From Chromatiaceae bacterium (GTDB taxonomy: Bacteria; Pseudomonadota; Gammaproteobacteria; Chromatiales; Chromatiaceae): a DNA stretch of 64,000 nucleotides. The stretch's first letter is position 1, and each line of letters opens with the position of its first letter. Under the pieces are notes generated by a model. It was not told the DNA's origin. It did not search any database and worked only from the letters and a program-made list of their open reading frames with translations. The stretch covers positions 434,001 through 498,000 of the forward strand of contig JACKMT010000002.1 of NCBI GenBank assembly GCA_024235255.1, written 5' to 3'. Positions 15,837-24,968 of the stretch are shown here, one piece after another. A program made the translations under genes and the position numbers.

Positions 15837-16756
15837 CAGGCATCCTCGCTTCTTGTCTTCATTGCCCCCTTGGCTACCTCCGCGATGCCGGCCAGCGATC
15901 CGATCAGGCTCGACGCCTCCAGCGGCATCATGATGACCTTCTGGTTTGGCGCAGCGGCGACCTCTTTCAACGCTTCGGTGTATTTCTGTGCGATAAAGTA
16001 GTTGATCGCGTTGACGTCCCCTTTGGCGATTGCCTGGGAGACCATCATGGTGGCTTTGGCTTCCGCTTCGGCCAACCGTTCGCGCGCCTCGGCTGCGCGA
16101 AACGCCGCCTCCTTCTCTCCCTCCGCCTCAAGGATAACTGCCTGCTTGTTGCCCTCGGCTTTCAGAATCTCCGATTGGCGCAAGCCTTCGGACTCCAGAA
16201 TCGCCGCCCGCTTCAAACGTTCGGCTTTCATTTGCCGCCCCATGGCCTCCACCAGATCCATCGGCGGAGAGATATCCTTGATCTCGATGCGGGTCACCTT
16301 GACTCCCCAGGGGGTGGTCGCATCGTCCACCACACTGAGCAGCTGGGCATTGATATGATCACGCTTGGAGAGCAGCTCATCCAGATCCATCGATCCCATC
16401 ACCGTACGGATATTGGTCATGGTCAGATTCAAAATGGCGTGTGTGAGCTGGCTCACCTCATACGCCGCCTTGGCCGCATCCAGTACCTGATAAAAAACCA
16501 CGCCATCCACGGTCACCATCGCATTGTCACGGGTGATCACCTCCTGCGAAGGCACATCCAGCACCTGCTCCATCATGTTAAGCTTGGCGCCGATGGTATC
16601 GATGACCGGTACGATCAGATTCAGCCCGGGCCGCAGGGTTTTGGTGTAGCGGCCAAACCGCTCCACGGTATACTCTGTGCCCTGCGGCACCCGTTTGGCG
16701 CCCAATACCACCAGCACGATAGCCAGCACCACCAGAATCAACGCAAACTCACCCAT
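15836..16756 (-). CDS. qmcA: SPFH/stomatin-like membrane protein QmcA
   Basis: 306 residues, nearly the same as E. coli QmcA (305). One N-terminal membrane anchor (FALILVVLAIVLVVLGA), an SPFH/Band-7 domain (YTVERFGRYTKTLRPGLNLIVP, LDELLSKRDHINAQLL, TRIEIKDISPP), then a charged Ala/Glu-rich coiled coil (ILESEGLRQSEILKAEG) for oligomer formation. The frame is open to 17074, but the ATG at 16756 (MGEFALIL) follows AAGGAACGG and gives the normal protein. Probably forms ring assemblies with NfeD in the inner membrane. Confidence 0.93.
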   Translation of the reverse strand: MGEFALILVVLAIVLVVLGAKRVPQGTEYTVERFGRYTKTLRPGLNLIVPVIDTIGAKLNMMEQVLDVPSQEVITRDNAMVTVDGVVFYQVLDAAKAAYEVSQLTHAILNLTMTNIRTVMGSMDLDELLSKRDHINAQLLSVVDDATTPWGVKVTRIEIKDISPPMDLVEAMGRQMKAERLKRAAILESEGLRQSEILKAEGNKQAVILEAEGEKEAAFRAAEARERLAEAEAKATMMVSQAIAKGDVNAINYFIAQKYTEALKEVAAAPNQKVIMMPLEASSLIGSLAGIAEVAKGAMKTRSEDA

Positions 16757-16886
16757 TTTCCCGTTCCTTATTTGTTGCGTGTCGAATTTCAGCACAAAGT
16801 ATACGCCAAGCCGCGGAAGCACAAATGCCGTTACACTATTGCCTCCAGACCTGAATCGTCGCTTCACCCGAAATATTGAGATCAAA

Positions 16887-17615
16887 ATGAGCCATAAACC
16901 TCCTAAATCGCTGCTGCGCAAGGTTGGCCGCGCTATCGCCGACTTCAAAATGATCCGCGACCGGGACCGAATTCTGCTGGGTGTATCCGGGGGCAAGGAT
17001 TCGCTGACCCTGCTGCAGATTATGCAACACCTGCAGACATACGCCCCGGTCCGGTTCGAGCTGGGCGTTATCACCGTCGACCCGGAGGTGGAGGGCTTCG
17101 ATCCTGCCGCCCTGAAATCCTACTACGAAAGCATCGGTGTGCCTTACCACTACCGGTCGCAGCCGATCATGCAGCAGGCCGAACAGCATATGGACGGCGA
17201 CTCTTTTTGCGCCTACTGCTCGCGCATGAAGCGGGGCATCATGTACACCACCTGCCGGGAGCACGGCTACAATGTGCTGGCGCTTGGCCAGCATCTCGAT
17301 GATCTTGCCGAGAGTCTGCTGCTGTCGATGTTTCACGGGGGGCAGCTGCGGACCATGAAGGCGCACTACCTTAACGACGCCGGCGATATCCGCATTATCC
17401 GTCCGCTGGCCTACTGCAGGGAGACGCAGACCAGCGCCTTCGCGCGGGATTCGGCGCTGCCGATCATTGCCGACAGCTGCCCCGCCTGCTTCAGCATGCC
17501 GACCCGGCGTGAGCATATGAAGCAGCTGTTGGCGCGAGAGGAGAGAGCGCATAAACACCTCTTCGCCAACCTGCTGCATGCCATGAAGCCGTTGATGGAC
17601 GAAATCCCGGCCTGA
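16887..17615 (+). CDS. ttcA: TtcA-family tRNA 2-thiolation PP-loop protein, short form
   Basis: 242 residues. PP-loop ATPase motif SGGKDSLTLL, the CxxC pair CAYCSRMKRG, and GQHLDDLAESLLLSMFHGG, as in TtcA, which makes 2-thiocytidine 32 in tRNA using a 4Fe-4S cluster. It differs from E. coli TtcA (311 residues) in lacking the N- and C-terminal extensions and in having SCPACF where E. coli has NLCGSQ, giving a second CxxC. It may be a paralogue with a different tRNA target. ATG at 16887 chosen by homology; upstream codons overlap the qmcA promoter region. Confidence 0.85.
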   Translation: MSHKPPKSLLRKVGRAIADFKMIRDRDRILLGVSGGKDSLTLLQIMQHLQTYAPVRFELGVITVDPEVEGFDPAALKSYYESIGVPYHYRSQPIMQQAEQHMDGDSFCAYCSRMKRGIMYTTCREHGYNVLALGQHLDDLAESLLLSMFHGGQLRTMKAHYLNDAGDIRIIRPLAYCRETQTSAFARDSALPIIADSCPACFSMPTRREHMKQLLAREERAHKHLFANLLHAMKPLMDEIPA

Positions 17616-17639
17616 CCCAAAGCTTCAATTAAGGTCAGA

Positions 17640-17737
17640 TCGTCAACGAGATATAAGACCTCGCTGACGACCAAAGGGGGGAGCTACACTTCTCCCCTTT
17701 GGCAACCCCATGGTTTTGTTCCCGCCGCAAGCGGCGG
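17640..17737. repeat. Three consecutive hairpins after the TtcA-family gene
   Basis: Stem one TCGTCAACGAG (17640-17650) with CTCGCTGACGA (17660-17670), one mismatch. Stem two CCAAAGGGGGGA (17671-17682) with TCTCCCCTTTGG (17691-17702), one mismatch. Stem three CCGCCGC-AA-GCGGCGG (17722-17737), perfect. None is followed by a T-tract, so these are not standard intrinsic terminators. Confidence 0.7.
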
Positions 17738-17786
17738 AGTATTTCTGAATCAGCCGATCCCAATCAGGATCGATCCGTGTACGCTA

Positions 17787-17832
17787 TTGATTATTCATAT
17801 CGAAGCCATATATTAGTAGTTTCTAATATAAT
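17787..17832 (+). promoter_or_regulatory. Promoter with palindromic operator for the RND efflux operon
   Basis: -35 TTGATT (17787-17792), 16-base spacer, -10 TATATT (17809-17814). The -10 lies inside a perfect inverted repeat TATATTAG-N6-CTAATATA (17809-17816 and 17823-17830), and a second TATAAT (17827-17832) overlaps the other half. The arrangement suits a repressor such as a TetR or MarR type. No regulator gene is adjacent. The adaptor ATG is 18 bases downstream. Confidence 0.55.
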
Positions 17833-17849
17833 ATCTTACAGGACGAATT

Positions 17850-18890
17850 ATGAAAACAGCCGCCTTCGTTGTCATGCTGCTCGGCTTGGCCGGCACTAAC
17901 GCCAGCGCACAGCAATCCGTTGCAACTGAGACGGCGGTGTACCAGGTTGTGCCGCGTGAGTACCGCCTGGACGGCGTGGTTGAGGCAGTCAGCCACTCGA
18001 CGGTATCCGCGCAGACGCAGGGGCAGGTGGCGGAGATCCTGGTCGATGTGGACGATTATGTCGAAAAAGGAGCGATCCTGCTGCTGCTCAAAGATAACGA
18101 GCAGCAGGCAGGAGTAAAGCGCGCCGAAGCCGAGATAATGGCAGCGGCCGCCCGCTTGCAGGAGAGCATCTCAGAGCATCAGCGGATCAATGAATTGCAC
18201 CGGCAGCAGTTGGCCTCCAAGGCCGAGCTGGACCGGGCGGTGGCCGAGCTCGAAGCAGCCCGCGCCCGGCGCGAAGCCGGCGAGGCAGTGCTCGACCAGG
18301 CGCGCGAGCAGCTTGAGTACACCCGGGTTCGGGCGCCCTACTCAGGCATTGTCACCGACCGCTTCATTGAGGTCGGGGAGATGGCAAACCCCGGCAAGCC
18401 GCTGATCCGCGGACTCTCGCTGGACCGTCTACGGGTGATTGTGGACGTCCCGCAAAGCCTGATCCCGGCGGTGCGCAAGCGCGCCGAAGCACGCATTCAG
18501 CTGGCGAAGAGTCACGCCGTGGCGGCGGAAAAGATAACGATATCCCCGTATGCCGACGGCGCCAGCAGCACCTTCGAAGTGCGCCTGACGCTGCCCGAGG
18601 GCATTGGGGATCTGTTTCCGGGCATGTTCGTCAAAGTCTCGTTTGTCACGGGTGAACAGCGCCATCTGCTGATCCCCGCCAAAGCCGTGGTCTACCGTAG
18701 CGAAGTCAGCAGCGTCTATGTGGTCGACCCGGCAGGAGGCGTTTCACTGCGCCAAATCCGACCGGGCCGCCAGCTGCATGACCGCATTGCGGTGCTGGCC
18801 GGCCTGGAAAACGGCGAAGCCGTGGCGTTGGATCCGGTTGCCGCAGCATATCTGTTGAACAAACAGCTGGCGGAGAGTCGCGATGAGTAA
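17850..18890 (+). CDS. RND efflux periplasmic adaptor (membrane fusion protein)
   Basis: 346 residues. Signal peptide MKTAAFVVMLLGLAGTNASA. The biotinyl-lipoyl halves are AQTQGQVAEILVDVDDYVEKG and YTRVRAPYSGIVTDRFIEVGE, with an alpha-helical hairpin between them (about residues 90-155, Ala/Glu/Arg-rich), then beta-barrel and membrane-proximal domains (FPGMFVKVSFVTGEQRHLLIPAKAV). It links the inner-membrane pump encoded next to an outer-membrane channel. The stop overlaps the pump start by 8 bases. AGGA precedes the ATG. No TolC-like gene is nearby. Confidence 0.93.
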   Translation: MKTAAFVVMLLGLAGTNASAQQSVATETAVYQVVPREYRLDGVVEAVSHSTVSAQTQGQVAEILVDVDDYVEKGAILLLLKDNEQQAGVKRAEAEIMAAAARLQESISEHQRINELHRQQLASKAELDRAVAELEAARARREAGEAVLDQAREQLEYTRVRAPYSGIVTDRFIEVGEMANPGKPLIRGLSLDRLRVIVDVPQSLIPAVRKRAEARIQLAKSHAVAAEKITISPYADGASSTFEVRLTLPEGIGDLFPGMFVKVSFVTGEQRHLLIPAKAVVYRSEVSSVYVVDPAGGVSLRQIRPGRQLHDRIAVLAGLENGEAVALDPVAAAYLLNKQLAESRDE

Positions 18891-21800
18891 GCTCGGAATT
18901 TCCGGCCACCTGGCGCAGCGCTTCGTCGCTACCAAGATCACGCCGCTGCTGGCCCTGGTCGGCGTGCTGCTGGGTCTGTTTGCGCTACTGGTCACGCCGC
19001 GCGAGGAGGAACCGCAGATAAATGTCACCTTCGCCAACGTCTTCATCCCCTTCCCCGGCGCCAGCGCGACGGAGGTGGAACGGCTGGTCGCCGCCCCCGC
19101 CGAACAGGTGCTGTCGGAGATCGAGGGGATAAAGCATATCTACTCCACTTCGCGGCCCGGCATGGCAGTACTCACCGTACAGTTTCATGTAGGCGAGAAC
19201 CGGACCGACGCCATCGTCCGGCTCTACAGCAAGGTCTTCTCCAATCAGGACTGGCTGCCGGCGAATCTTGGCGTCGGCCAGCCTATCATCAAGCCCAAGG
19301 GCATAGATGACGTGCCGATCATCACCGCGACGCTCTGGTCAGCGGATCCGGCCAAGGGGGCGTTCGAACTGGGTCAGGTGGCGCACGCGATCGAATCCGA
19401 ACTGAAACGGGTGCCCGGCACGCGCGACATCTACACGATCGGTGCGCCGCAACAGGTTGTCAGTGTACTGCTCGATCCCCCGGCGCTGGCCGGCTACGGT
19501 GTGGAGCTGGAGCAACTACGGCGCGCGCTGCAGGCGGGCAACAGCGTCCGGGACAACATGCCGCTGACCGCCGGGAACCGGGAGATGCTGGTTCAGACCG
19601 GCAGCTTTCTCTCCAGCGCCGAAGAGATCGGCGACCTGGTGGTCGGCAGCCATCTGGGCAAGCCGGTATACCTGCGCGATCTGGCCGACATCACCCTGGG
19701 GCCGCCGGAAACACCGTCGCAGTACGTCTCGCTCGGCGCCGGTTCCGAGGGCGCCCGCAACGGGCTTGATTTCCGTGGGACGACACCGGCGGTGACCATC
19801 GCCATCGCCAAGCAGCCGGGCAGCAACGCGGTCGAGATCGCTGATCGGGTGATCCGGCGCTTCGAACAGCTGCAAGGGAACTTTATTCCCGACGGGGTCA
19901 ACGTCAACATCACCCGCAATTACGGTGCGACCGCCGCCGCCAAGGCGGCGACGCTGATCACCAAGCTGATCTTTGCCACCGCTTCGGTCGTGGTACTGGT
20001 GCTGTTTGCGATCGGCTGGCGCGAAGCGTTGATCGTGGGCGCCGCGGTGGTGGTCACGCTGTTCATCACGCTGTTCGCCTCCTGGGCCTGGGGCTTCACA
20101 CTCAACCGCGTTTCGCTGTTCGCACTGATCTTCTCCATCGGCATACTGGTGGATGACGCGATCGTGGTAGTGGAGAACATCCATCGCCACCTGGCCATCG
20201 GCAGCGGCAATCTGCTGCGCGCGATTCCGGCCGCGGTGGATGAGGTGGGCGGGCCAACCATATTGGCAACCTTCGCGGTGATTGCCGCACTGCTGCCGAT
20301 GGCTTTCGTCAGCGGCTTGATGGGGCCCTACATGAGCCCGATCCCGATCAACGCCAGCATGGGCATGCTCATATCACTGGCGGTGGCATTTATCCTGACG
20401 CCCTGGCTGACCTACAAGGCGCTCGGCACACGCGCGCATAACACGGCAGCCAATAACCACGGGGAGCCGGAGAGCCGCTACGCGCGCGTGCTGTTCGAAA
20501 CAGCGATGCGACCGTTCCTTGCCGGCGCAGGGCTGCAGCGCTGGCTGCTGCTGGCCGGCATGCTGCTGCTGATCGGCGGCTCGATGCTGCTGGTGACAAA
20601 CCATGCGGTGGTGCTGAAGATGCTGCCGTTCGACAACAAATCGGAGTTCCAGGTGGTGCTCGACATGCCCGAAGGCACCAGCCTGGAGCAGACCACCCGG
20701 GTGCTGCATGAAATGGGGACGGCGCTCGCGCGCACGCCCGAGGTGACCGACTACCAGATCTACGCCGGCACCGCGGCGCCGATCAGCTTCAACGGGCTGG
20801 TGCGCCAATATTACCTGCGGGACGATGCCAACATGGGCGACATTCAGGTCAATCTGGTGGACAAAAGTCTGCGCTCACGGAAAAGCCACGAAATAGCACT
20901 CACCCTGCGCGGCCCGCTGCAGGCGATTGCGCGGTCGTACGGAGGCAACGCCAAAATCGTGGAACTGCCGCCGGGACCGCCGGTACAAGCACCGTTGGTG
21001 GCCGAAATCTATGGTTTTGACTACGCGGGTCAGATCCGGGCAGCGGAGGAGGTCAGGGAACTGTTCACCGCCACGGCCGACGTGGTCGACGTCGACGACT
21101 CGGTCGAGGCCCCCGCAGAGAAGATACTGGTTCAGGTCGACCGCGCCAAAGCGGCCCGCCTCGGCGTCGCTCAGGATCAAGTCACACAAGCCCTGGCTAC
21201 CGTGCTTGCCGGTGAAGCGATGAGCTACCTTCACGACACGCACAGTAAATACGCGATTCCCGTCCGGGTGGCGTTCGCGCAGGCGGACAAGGCGGATCTG
21301 CAGCAGGTGCTGTCGCTGAAGATCCGCAGCGATTCCGGTGCACTGGTGCCGCTGATCGAGCTGGTGGAGCTGATTGAGAGCAGACGCCAGCAGGCGATCC
21401 AGCACAAGGACCTACTGCCGGTGGTTTACGTCACCGGCGACAGTGTCGGCGCATTGGACAGCCCGCTGTACGGCCTGTTCGACATCTCCGCCGGCATCAA
21501 ACAGCGGCTGGGCCTGGATCAGTGGTTTTTGTCGCCGCCGGATAATCCGCAAGCTTACAGCCTCAAGTGGGACGGCGAGTGGCAGGTGACCTACGACACC
21601 TTCCGCGATATGGGCATCGCCTATTCGGCCGGCCTGCTGCTGATCTACCTGCTGGTAGTGGCGCAGTTTCGCTCCTATCTGGTGCCGTTGGTCATCATGG
21701 CGCCGATTCCGCTGACCGTGATCGGCATACTGCCGGGGCATGCGCTGCTGGGCGCTCAATTCACCGCCACCTCGATGATCGGCATGATCGCGCTGGCCGG

Positions 21801-22110
21801 CATCATCGTGCGCAACTCCATTCTGCTGGTCGACTTTATCAACCAGCAGGTGCGCGAAGGGGTCGATTTTGCGCAGGCGGTGGTTAACTCCTCAGTGGTG
21901 CGCGCCAAACCGATCGTGCTGACCGCGCTGGCCGCGATGGCCGGCGCCCTTTTCATCCTGGACGATCCCATCTTCAGCGGACTGGCGGTATCGCTTATCT
22001 TCGGCCTGCTGGTCGCCACGCTGCTGACGCTGGTGGTGATACCGGTGGGCTACTATGCGGCGATGCGCAACCGAACTGAATTTCGTAACGCCAAGCCCGG
22101 GAACAACTAA
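18883..22110 (+). CDS. RND-family efflux pump inner-membrane permease
   Basis: 1075 residues, proton-driven trimeric exporter of the AcrB/HAE-like superfamily. Two repeats of 6 helices each with a large periplasmic loop. The TM4 motif GILVDDAIVVVENIHRHL (about residues 418-435) carries the proton-relay aspartates, and GIIVRNSILLVDFI (about 972-985) is the second-repeat counterpart. Early PGASATEVERLVAAPAEQ is typical of the family. The substrate cannot be inferred; lack of the CzcA signature argues against a classical metal exporter. Translationally coupled to the adaptor; the tail overlaps the converging TraB gene by 4 bases. Confidence 0.93.
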   Translation: MSKLGISGHLAQRFVATKITPLLALVGVLLGLFALLVTPREEEPQINVTFANVFIPFPGASATEVERLVAAPAEQVLSEIEGIKHIYSTSRPGMAVLTVQFHVGENRTDAIVRLYSKVFSNQDWLPANLGVGQPIIKPKGIDDVPIITATLWSADPAKGAFELGQVAHAIESELKRVPGTRDIYTIGAPQQVVSVLLDPPALAGYGVELEQLRRALQAGNSVRDNMPLTAGNREMLVQTGSFLSSAEEIGDLVVGSHLGKPVYLRDLADITLGPPETPSQYVSLGAGSEGARNGLDFRGTTPAVTIAIAKQPGSNAVEIADRVIRRFEQLQGNFIPDGVNVNITRNYGATAAAKAATLITKLIFATASVVVLVLFAIGWREALIVGAAVVVTLFITLFASWAWGFTLNRVSLFALIFSIGILVDDAIVVVENIHRHLAIGSGNLLRAIPAAVDEVGGPTILATFAVIAALLPMAFVSGLMGPYMSPIPINASMGMLISLAVAFILTPWLTYKALGTRAHNTAANNHGEPESRYARVLFETAMRPFLAGAGLQRWLLLAGMLLLIGGSMLLVTNHAVVLKMLPFDNKSEFQVVLDMPEGTSLEQTTRVLHEMGTALARTPEVTDYQIYAGTAAPISFNGLVRQYYLRDDANMGDIQVNLVDKSLRSRKSHEIALTLRGPLQAIARSYGGNAKIVELPPGPPVQAPLVAEIYGFDYAGQIRAAEEVRELFTATADVVDVDDSVEAPAEKILVQVDRAKAARLGVAQDQVTQALATVLAGEAMSYLHDTHSKYAIPVRVAFAQADKADLQQVLSLKIRSDSGALVPLIELVELIESRRQQAIQHKDLLPVVYVTGDSVGALDSPLYGLFDISAGIKQRLGLDQWFLSPPDNPQAYSLKWDGEWQVTYDTFRDMGIAYSAGLLLIYLLVVAQFRSYLVPLVIMAPIPLTVIGILPGHALLGAQFTATSMIGMIALAGIIVRNSILLVDFINQQVREGVDFAQAVVNSSVVRAKPIVLTALAAMAGALFILDDPIFSGLAVSLIFGLLVATLLTLVVIPVGYYAAMRNRTEFRNAKPGNN

Positions 22111-23306
22111 CCCGCAAGCCGATCAAAAATCCGGAACCCGGCAAGATAGGTGCCCGCTGCGGAACCGAGCGTGCTGAACAGAAACACCAGCAGGGTGCGG
22201 GAGACACGGTTCTGCCACCACCCCCTGAGTTTCGCCGTGTCGTGGCGCAGTCTGCCGAAATCCCCCACCTGCGGTTTGCGCAGATAGATCTCCACCGCGG
22301 CGGTCACCATGCCGGCGCCGATGGTCGGGTTCAGCGAAGTGAGCGGTGCCGCCACAAATGCGGTGATCACAGTCAGCGGGTGCGCCGCGGCGATCAACGC
22401 ACCCAACGAGGAGAGCGAGCCGTTGATCAGCACCCAGTCGAGCACCAGTTGCCACCCAAGCTGCGGGCTGCGGCTGAAACCGAGCGCGAAGCCGAACAGC
22501 ACCAGTGCCACGATGATCCAGGGTATCAGCTGCGGCCAGCGGCTCGGAGTCGGCAGGTGGTCGAGCGCCTCGATCGTTCCGGCCGGGTTAGCCACACCCT
22601 GCTGCAGATATCCGTTGATCCCCTTGAGGTGCCCGGCACCCACCACCGCCAGGATATTTTCATGGCTGTGGGTGTCCGCCTCCTGCTGCAGGCGCGCTGC
22701 CATATAGCGGTCGCGCTCGTCGATCAGCGGCAGGTAGAGATCCTGCCGGTTCTCGGCAAACTCGGCAAAGGTGGTCTCCAGCATATCGCCCTGCTTGAGC
22801 CCTTCGATCTCCTCCTCGCTCACCTCCTCCTTGGAGATCACGCTGGCCAGCAATCCGGCCAGAATACCCAGCCGCTTCCACCAGGGGATGTTGTGCATAA
22901 CGCGTTTCAACGTGACGCCGATCTCCCGATCGATCAGCAGCACCGGCAGGTGATTCTCCCGGGCATATTTAACCGCCGCGCGCTGTTCCGCACCGGGCTC
23001 TATGTCCAGCTGCTCGGCAATACGCTGTTGGTAGGCGCCAAGCGCCAGGTTGGCGGCCACCATACTGGCCTTGCCCTCCTTGAAAACCTTGAACAGATCC
23101 ATCCGGGAGAGCGCATCCGGATCGATCAGTGCGTTGTAACGGCTGGGGCAGAGTTCCACCGCCACGGCATCGAACCCCCCTGTCGCCAGAAGCTCTTGCA
23201 CCTGCTCCGCGCTGGCGCGCGAGACATGGGCCGTGCCGAGCAGCATGATTTGGCTGTCGCCGAGGCGGATCTCGGCTTTCGGCTCCTGGTCAGATTGTTG
23301 TGTCAT
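22107..23306 (-). CDS. TraB/PrgY-family membrane protein (TIKI superfamily)
   Basis: 399 residues. N-terminal TraB domain with GTAHVSRAS, VAVELCPSRY (conserved Glu) and VVGAGHLKGI near residues 30-260. Residues 265-399 hold three to four membrane segments (WPQLIPWIIVALVLFGFALG, SLGALIAAAHPLTVITAFV, TLLVFLFSTLGSAAGTYLAG) with the PLTSLNPTIGAGMV signature. Relatives act on peptide pheromones or as membrane metalloproteases; the bacterial function is poorly known. ATG at 23306 (MTQQSDQEP, AGGA upstream) is preferred over 23333. Confidence 0.88.
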   Translation of the reverse strand: MTQQSDQEPKAEIRLGDSQIMLLGTAHVSRASAEQVQELLATGGFDAVAVELCPSRYNALIDPDALSRMDLFKVFKEGKASMVAANLALGAYQQRIAEQLDIEPGAEQRAAVKYARENHLPVLLIDREIGVTLKRVMHNIPWWKRLGILAGLLASVISKEEVSEEEIEGLKQGDMLETTFAEFAENRQDLYLPLIDERDRYMAARLQQEADTHSHENILAVVGAGHLKGINGYLQQGVANPAGTIEALDHLPTPSRWPQLIPWIIVALVLFGFALGFSRSPQLGWQLVLDWVLINGSLSSLGALIAAAHPLTVITAFVAAPLTSLNPTIGAGMVTAAVEIYLRKPQVGDFGRLRHDTAKLRGWWQNRVSRTLLVFLFSTLGSAAGTYLAGFRIFDRLAG

Positions 23307-23452
23307 CCAAATTATTCCTGTAACGGGGTGCAATAGTTGCCGACTGGTTAAGCCTTACCGGGCGTCGCATCTTAACAGGGATGCCGGCAGTTGTGTGACC
23401 CGGTGCGGCTCGCTTACTATGTTGGCGTCCTCTGTCCGGCTAAACTACAACG

Positions 23453-23869
23453 ATGAACACCCCGCCAACCCGACTTTTCGTACTCATCGCGGTGCTGCTG
23501 CCGCTGACTATCGGCGGCTGCCAGTCACTGGCGAGCAGGCAATCCAATATCGAGCTCGACAAGGTGCTCTCCAGCTACCAGACCACGGTGCGCTGGGGCA
23601 CGCCGGATCAGGCTTATATCTTTATGAAACCCGAGAACCAGTCGGAGGCGGAGCTGCCGGCCGACCTCGACAACGTCCGGATAACCGGCTACGAAGTGGT
23701 CCGGCAGCCGGTACCTGTCAGCGAAGGGGTCGTCAGCCAGACCGCCAAGATCTCTTATACCCTTAAGGACCGTCAAATCGAGCGCCATCTGCTGGACCAG
23801 CAGACCTGGGAGTATCAGCCGGAGCAGAAAATCTGGTACCGCATCAGTCCGATACCCGAGTACAAGTGA
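23453..23869 (+). CDS. Predicted lipoprotein of unknown function
   Basis: 138 residues. Type II signal peptide RLFVLIAVLLPLTIGG with lipobox TIGGC (Cys 23). The mature part (YQTTVRWGTPDQAYIFMKPEN, EVVRQPVPVSEGVVSQTAKISYTLKDRQIERHLLDQQTWEYQ) looks like a small alpha/beta domain of NTF2-like type, in which a YQxxVRWG opening is common in gammaproteobacterial lipoproteins. Seven bases separate it from the AI-2E permease gene, so they probably form an operon. Confidence 0.8.
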   Translation: MNTPPTRLFVLIAVLLPLTIGGCQSLASRQSNIELDKVLSSYQTTVRWGTPDQAYIFMKPENQSEAELPADLDNVRITGYEVVRQPVPVSEGVVSQTAKISYTLKDRQIERHLLDQQTWEYQPEQKIWYRISPIPEYK

Positions 23870-23876
23870 TCTGCCG

Positions 23877-24944
23877 ATGAAGACCATAAAGCAGGGTGCG
23901 GCATCCGCCAACGGAACAGGCATCCTCATCAGCGCGGCCGCGTTTGTTATCGTGGTGGCCGGTATGCGCGAGGCGCAGCCGCTGCTGGTGCCGTTCCTGC
24001 TTTCGGTGTTCATCGCCATTATCGTGACGCCGGCGCTCTCCTTTCTCAGGCACCACCGCATCCCGACGATGGCGGCGATTCTATTGATCGCTCTGGTCAT
24101 CGTGGCGGCTGGACTGCTGCTCGGCGGGTTGATCGGTCAATCGGTCGAAGCATTTTCCACCCAGCTGCCGGCTTATCAGGAGAAGTTGCGCACCCTGACC
24201 GCATCGGTTTCGCAATGGCTCTCGGCCAAAGGAGTGGTTATTTCGACTCAGTCGGTAACCGCGCTGCTCGACCCGGCGCGGGCGATGAGCATGGCGGCAC
24301 AGGGCCTCACCAGCCTGACCGGCTTGCTGACGAATACCTTTCTGATCCTGCTGACGGTGGTTTTCCTGCTGTTTGAAAGCAGCGATATGCCGGCAAAACT
24401 GCATCTGATCCTGGACGATCCGGCGCACTCGTACCGCTATTTCGAGCGTTTTATCGACACCATCCAACACTACATGCTGATCAAAACCGCAACCAGCCTG
24501 TTGACCGGCATACTGGTCGGCAGCATGCTCTGGGCGCTGGGCGTGGACTTCCCCTTGCTGTGGGGGGTGGTGGCGTTCTTTCTCAACTATGTCCCCAACA
24601 TCGGTTCGCTGATCGCTGCGGTGCCCGCCGTGCTGCTGGCGCTGGTGCAGCTGGGCGTTCCCGCCGCGCTGTGGGCCACGCTCGGCTACCTGGTGATCAA
24701 CAATCTGGTCGGCAACGTCGTCGAGCCGCGCTTCATGGGGCGCGGCCTGGGACTCTCTGCGCTGGTGGTGTTTCTCTCGCTGGTTTTCTGGGGCTGGGTG
24801 CTGGGCACGATCGGCATGTTTCTGTCGGTGCCGCTGACCATGACCCTGAAAATAGCATTGGACAGTGACGACAATACCCGCTGGATGTCGATCCTGCTCG
24901 GCCCCTCTCCGCGCGAGAATGCGCCGGCGCACGCAAACGAATAG
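23877..24944 (+). CDS. AI-2E family transporter (TqsA/PerM type)
   Basis: 355 residues, about eight membrane segments: a pair near residues 20-50, TMAAILLIALVIVAAGLLLGGLIG, LLTNTFLILLTVVFLLFESS, and a C-terminal cluster with the family signature FLNYVPNIGSLIAAVPAV and GNVVEPRFMGRGLGLSALVVFLSLVFWGWVLG split over residues 235-310. Members export autoinducer-2 (TqsA) or act as sodium/proton antiporters, and substrate cannot be told from sequence. Middle gene of lipoprotein / permease / unknown. Confidence 0.92.
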   Translation: MKTIKQGAASANGTGILISAAAFVIVVAGMREAQPLLVPFLLSVFIAIIVTPALSFLRHHRIPTMAAILLIALVIVAAGLLLGGLIGQSVEAFSTQLPAYQEKLRTLTASVSQWLSAKGVVISTQSVTALLDPARAMSMAAQGLTSLTGLLTNTFLILLTVVFLLFESSDMPAKLHLILDDPAHSYRYFERFIDTIQHYMLIKTATSLLTGILVGSMLWALGVDFPLLWGVVAFFLNYVPNIGSLIAAVPAVLLALVQLGVPAALWATLGYLVINNLVGNVVEPRFMGRGLGLSALVVFLSLVFWGWVLGTIGMFLSVPLTMTLKIALDSDDNTRWMSILLGPSPRENAPAHANE

Positions 24945-24968
24945 CTCCCCTTTGCACCGGTAAGCACT

